This document shows positions 57,801-63,800 of a DNA stretch of 64,000 nt, in pieces (within the stretch, counting starts at the first letter, position 1; each line of letters opens with the position of its first letter). The notes under the pieces are model-generated. The model had not been told where the DNA came from. It saw only the letters and a program-made list of their open reading frames with translations, and made no database searches. This DNA comes from Halichondria panicea (Eukaryota > Porifera > Demospongiae > Suberitida > Halichondriidae), in the NCBI RefSeq assembly GCF_963675165.1, contig NC_087382.1, forward strand, positions 7,364,315 through 7,428,314. Reading direction: 5' to 3'. Position numbers and translations under genes: made by a program.

Positions 57801-60800
57801 TTTCCAGCAACATCAGCAAACGCTCCATCAAGAGTAAGCACAAACAATGTTCCTGATGCAGATGATGAAGTGGCTAGCTTGATTGCATTCAAATCTTGAG
57901 CACTCAGTTGAATTTCAGCCGAGTTGACAATGTTTAACGGCATTGTGGCAACAGTACTTGTTGTCAGAGAGAATTCGATCAATGGGGACTGAAGATTGTC
58001 TTGTATGACGATACGGCTTACATTCAGAGTTTCAATATCTATATTCTCAGAGAACACCAGAGATAGGATAGCTTGTCCAAGGTCTAAAGAAAAGTTGGTT
58101 ACTATCGGAGGATCTCTATCTGGAACAACAAAATCAGCTTGAATGCTGTCATCTGAAGGTACTGAAATAATTGGATTGCCAGCTATATCTACAACTGTGT
58201 CCTGGTTGAGGGAAAGGAATGTGGTCGACTCATTCCTTCCAAGAGATGAAGACCCCTTGATGAAGTTGAGATCGCCAGCAGGTAGGGGTATGAGGGATAC
58301 TACAGAGTTGTTTTGTGGAAGTGTAATACTTGATAACATCCGTCTCTCAATGGCTGTATTATTATCTCTAGCACTTTGTAGTGTTATCTGAGTTGTGTCT
58401 AAAGTAGAAGCTTGTACTACTTCAGAGAATGTCAGAGACAATACACCGATATCAAGGTCCAGTGTAAATCCTTGTAGAGTGGGATTAGTTTCATCTCTAA
58501 GCACGGAGCCAACCATAAAAGGAGCAGTTGGTAAGATTGGATTGAGAGTGTTTCCACTCAGATCTCTGACAGCAATTGCATCAAACGTGACATAGGTGTC
58601 ATTAGGAAAGTTTCCTAAATCATTGCGTGCCTTAATTGCATTCAAGTCTTCAGGGAGAAGCTGAATGGAGACTTCAAAGGTAGAGTTCGAGACTATCCCG
58701 TCTGTTAGTTGATAGCCAGAGGTTGATCCAGGCAAAGGTAGAATTGAAATGGCAGTAAAATCAAAAGTTGATGTATTCACAGTTTCTGAGAAAGTGATGT
58801 TGAGGAGTCCAGTATTTAAATCCAAATTTATTGAGAGGACACCTGGTTCACTGAAATCCTCAGTAACTTCCGAAACTGCCAATGATGTACTTCGTACTTC
58901 AGCTGTATTTCCGAAATAGTCTGAAATGAAGCCTGGCAGAGTAGATATAAAAGTATTGTCTGTATTGGTTCCAATATTTTCTGTTAGACGAATTAATTCT
59001 AGATCTGTATTGAGTAGATCAATTACAACAGTTCGGCCATCAGGAGAGGACAGAAGTGAGTCAGCATCAGATAGTTGAATAGACACTGTGGCTGCAGTGG
59101 CATTAACATCATTTGTAATGAAAATGCTGGTGAGTTGAAGTGAAGCACGATCGACCGCTTCATTAAAAGATAGATTGAGAGAGCCAGCATTCAAATCAAA
59201 GATGGCATCAAGCAGGACAGGTGATGAGGAGTCACCGAGGAAATCAGAAACAAGTTGAGCTTTACCATCTGTGATTGGTAGGATATCGTTACCACGGTAA
59301 TCATCGATATAGTCTGCTCTCAAGATCAAGTAGGTGGTAGTATTATCCACAGCAAGTCCGGCTATTGTGTTGATTGTAATCACATCTAAAGGTGACAAAG
59401 TAATATCGACAATGTGACCATCGGAACTAGATGATAGGCTTCCCGAGGATAGCTCAAACACCTGGTCTGCTCTGGATGTACGCTTGCTCTGAAGCCGCAA
59501 TGCTGGAGGATACTGTGTAGTGACATTAACAACATCACTGAAGGTCAAAAGCAAGTGACCAATGTTAAGATCGAGAGTGAATTTTTCGAGGATAGTGAAT
59601 GTTATCGCAGTCACGTCTTCAATAAGTGTTACTTGTCCATCAACAACTTCCAGACTTTCCACGAATGCTGTATCAGTAAATCCTCCTGATTCTATTGTTA
59701 GGTAAGTATTATTGACTGAGGTTCCAAAGTTGTCATTGAGTTTAACTGCACTGATGTCATTCCTTGAAATTGCCACAGTGATCACAGTGTCTGAATATTG
59801 AGTGTTAAGTACTACTCCATCTTCCAACCTCCTCACAATTCCAGCCTGTGATAAATCAGAGTGCAATAGAATGCTAGAAACGTTGAAGAGATGCACAATG
59901 ACTGGCTCATCAAATGTAAGAGATATTTCTTCTTCACGGAGGTTGATTGAAAATGAGGCTAGAGCAGGAGGCGTTTGATCACTAGTGTAATTAGCTACTG
60001 GTTGTCCATTCACTTCACTGGCACTCCTTTGGGTGTAAGATGTATCCAGGACATAGCCAGCAGGAGCGGAGATGAAAGTGGTAGTATTGCTGTTAGTACT
60101 GTTGCTCAATTTCAGTGCATTTACATCCCCATCGAGCAATTCAACCACAATATCTTCAATGTCATTACTCACAATGTTCCCTCCAGTGAGACTGTACATC
60201 ACGTCCGACTCAGAAATGTTATTGTCAGAGTGTAGTGTAAGAGAAGTCAATTGCAGGGTACTCACATCAACAGGCTCATTGAAGTGAAGAACTAGAAGGT
60301 TGGCATTAAAGTTGAAGTCAAATGCAAGCAACACTGGTCCATTTTCATCAGCAATCAGATCTCCAACGATAAATCCAGGGAATGCTTCGAGAACGGGATC
60401 AAATGAATTTCCACTTGTGTCCACAAGGAAATTACTCGATGCTACAAAATAGCAAGTTGATCTGATAGTGCAAAGTGTAGGTTCACGTTTCACAAAGTTG
60501 AGGTCTTGTGCATTCAACCTTATAGTAAGTGATGTACCGTCAGCACTAACCTGAGTGCTACCACCAGTTAGATTGTACGAGTGAAGGGGATCTTCAAACA
60601 AAGACTGAAGTCTTGCATTCTCTATGTTCACACTAGATACATTGACAGCCTCAGAGAAGCTGAGTGTAATCTCTCCAGTTTCCAAGTTGAGTGAATCAAC
60701 TGATAGAAGCATTGGTGATGTAACATCTGCAATGAACTTTGAAGCATTCAATTGTAAAGCATTTCCGTTGGTCCTTGGTGTAACTGGGAGCCCCACTGAA

Positions 60801-63800
60801 TCCTGAATAGTCTCATTGGTGTAGGTCAAGAAGCAGTTTGTAGCCGAAGTACACAATGGGAGAAGTTTAATGGAGTTTATATCATCTGGATGTAGATTGA
60901 TGGTCAGAACTCTCCCGTTGATGGATACACTGATGTAATTCACGAGGGAGTAGCTAATGGAAGAGAAGAAGCTTCCTTGAAATGATAACTCCTGTACAAC
61001 CAAGCTGGACAAATTAACAAACTCATCAAAGGACAGTATTAGCTGATCATTGTTCAAATCCAACGCAAATTCAATAATATTCGGATTTGTAATGTCTAAG
61101 TCGAAAGCTCCAGCCGGCAATACTGTGGGCACAATGGAATTTCCATTCGTATCTTCAATGGCATCAACGGTTATTCTCAAGAAGGTATTCTCTGCACTGG
61201 AAGCTAGGCCATCGATACTTCTCAGGTTGCTTACATCATCCTCACTGAGCTCAATCCTGACAATAGGTGAATTAGCTGTAGAAATTCCACCACCACCAAT
61301 GAGTGTATACCGAACAATAGTACTGGCGGCCATGTCTTGTATGGTCAGTGCTGTTGGTTGTAGAAGACTGGGATTAACTGTCTCTGAGAATGTCAGGGAA
61401 ATTTCAGCTGAGTTCAATGATAACGTGAAATTTAGAAGTTCAGGTGGGTCAGTATCAGGTATGTATGAAGAAGCTGAGAGAGCATTGGGGATAATTATGT
61501 CTGTAGCTCTATTCTCAGCAGGATCAATTACAATACCTTCAGACACACTGATATAAGTGGTGCTGATTGTAGAGCCAATTGCTGGAAGTGCTTTTATAGC
61601 ATTTTGTTCGTCTTCTGCTAACCTCAAGAGAATAACATCTGGAAATGGGTTGGAAACGTTAGCATTAAAAAGTGTGATAGCTGGTCCAGAGATTTCTTGG
61701 CTTCCAAGAAGAAGCAATGCAGATGTATTGTAACTAGAGAGTATAATTGGCTCAGAGAAAGTGAGGTAGATAAAACCTTTATTCAAGTCAAATGTGAATC
61801 TGTCTAAACTTGGTCGAGTAAAATCAGCGGTGAAATCGGATACATTCAGTACTAAACCACTTGTGTCGAACAGGTTACCCCTAACATCTTGAACAAGGTT
61901 CTGCTGTGCAATGAGGTAAGTGGAATTCTCGGTCTCCCCAAGAGGAGGTAGTAATCTGATATTGTTGATTACGTCAACGTTTATTCTCAAAGTTGGGGAT
62001 GGTACTGATGTGACAAGGCTGTTTCCAGTCAAGCCAATTGAGACGAGAGAATCCGTCGAACTCGCAGAAAGTGTGAGAAGTGATAGATTAAGTGTACTTG
62101 GTTCAACCACTTCATTAAAGTAGAGAACAACATAAAGTGGAAGCATTCGGTCATCCATCTTAAAATCAAAAGCAACCAGTTTAGGAGGGGAGATGTCAGA
62201 GACTGTATTGGAAGCTGGGAAGGGATCACTGATGGGAATCACTTCGCTCATAACTCCAGCCAAGTCAATGAAAGTACCTACTGAGAGTGCAATGTTAGTT
62301 GTAGAAGGCGCTCTGCCTAGAAGATCATTGATTTTAATCCTATCTAAATCAGCATCATTTAGAAGCACAGTAACTTCTCGGTTGCTAGTAGCAATTGCTT
62401 GGCCTCCGGATAGTTGCACTCTCTGAGGGTCATTTCGATTGGGCAGGAAGGTGATCCCAGTGAAATCAATTGCTGACACATTAATTGGCTCAGTGAATGA
62501 GAGGAAGAGCATTCCTTCATTGAGATTGAGATCAAAACTGAACAGCTCAGGTGGTGTTACATCGGGTTCGATATTTGTAGCAACAATAGCAGACGTGTTG
62601 CGAATACTAAGCACTGCATTTCCAGAAAGATCAGTTGCAAAAGTGGGCGGGAATGAAATATATGTCCTATCAGCAAACACTTCACTGGTTTTGATGGCAT
62701 CAAGGTCCGAACTGGAGAGAACTATTGTAAACACATTGTTGATTTCCTCACTAGCAATACTGTCAGTTAGTTGATAATTAGTTGAACCAGCTGCTTCGAC
62801 AGACACAGAGCTTTGGATTAGGATATCACTAACAGCAACTGAGGAAGTATTCAGTGCCTCATCAAAAGTAAGAGCGATTGTTCCTAAATTTAAGTCAACA
62901 TCGACATTCTGTAGACTTGGTCTAGCATTATCAGAAATTACACGAATAGCTTGTTCTGATGTTGTTGCTTCGATACGAATGTTATTTGCATCTATCACTG
63001 CTCCCATTTGAATGCTTAGGAATGGACTTTGCACAAGACTCTCACGACTCTTGATTTGATTTAGGTCATTATCAGTAAGCTCAATTCGGATGCTTGACGT
63101 CAAATTGAACGTTGCATTGACATTGGACTCAAGAATAGAGTTAGTTAGGCTATATGATTGTGTTGCAGTTGCCCCATCTTGAAGAGTAAAGCCGGAAATC
63201 ACCACCATGGTACTATCGATAACTTCATTGAACATAACTTCAAGAATTCCACTGTTGAGATCCAGGCTAAAGAAACTAATAAGGGGAGGTGTTGAATCAA
63301 TCACTGTCGCAGACGAATTAAGAGGTTGGTCTGCATCAATTGCAATGAGCCCATTGCCGAAGGAGTCTAAAACAGCACCGGAGGTAATAGACAAGAATGT
63401 TGTATCAACATCACCAAAAGAAGGATTTCTCTTGATAGCATCAGAGTCAGCTTGCAGTAGAGTTACGTAGACAATAGCGGAGGTAGTATTTGGTGTTATA
63501 ACACCACCAGCCAGGGTCAGGGAGACGGTTGATGCATTTGTTGTAGGACCATTCTGCAGTGTTACTTGTGTCACATCCAATGTTGATACGTTCACTGCCT
63601 CACTGAATTCGAGAACTATAGTATTTGTGCCAAGGTCTAAATTAAATGCGACTAACACTGGATTGCTGTCATCTCCAGTAAAGTTCATAACTTGGAGCGT
63701 AATACTGTTTACGTTGAGACGAGCGAGATCTTGAATTGCTGTTGATATTATTCTGAGGAAAGTGCTGTTTCTGTTCGTTGCGAGATCTGCTATTCCCCTA

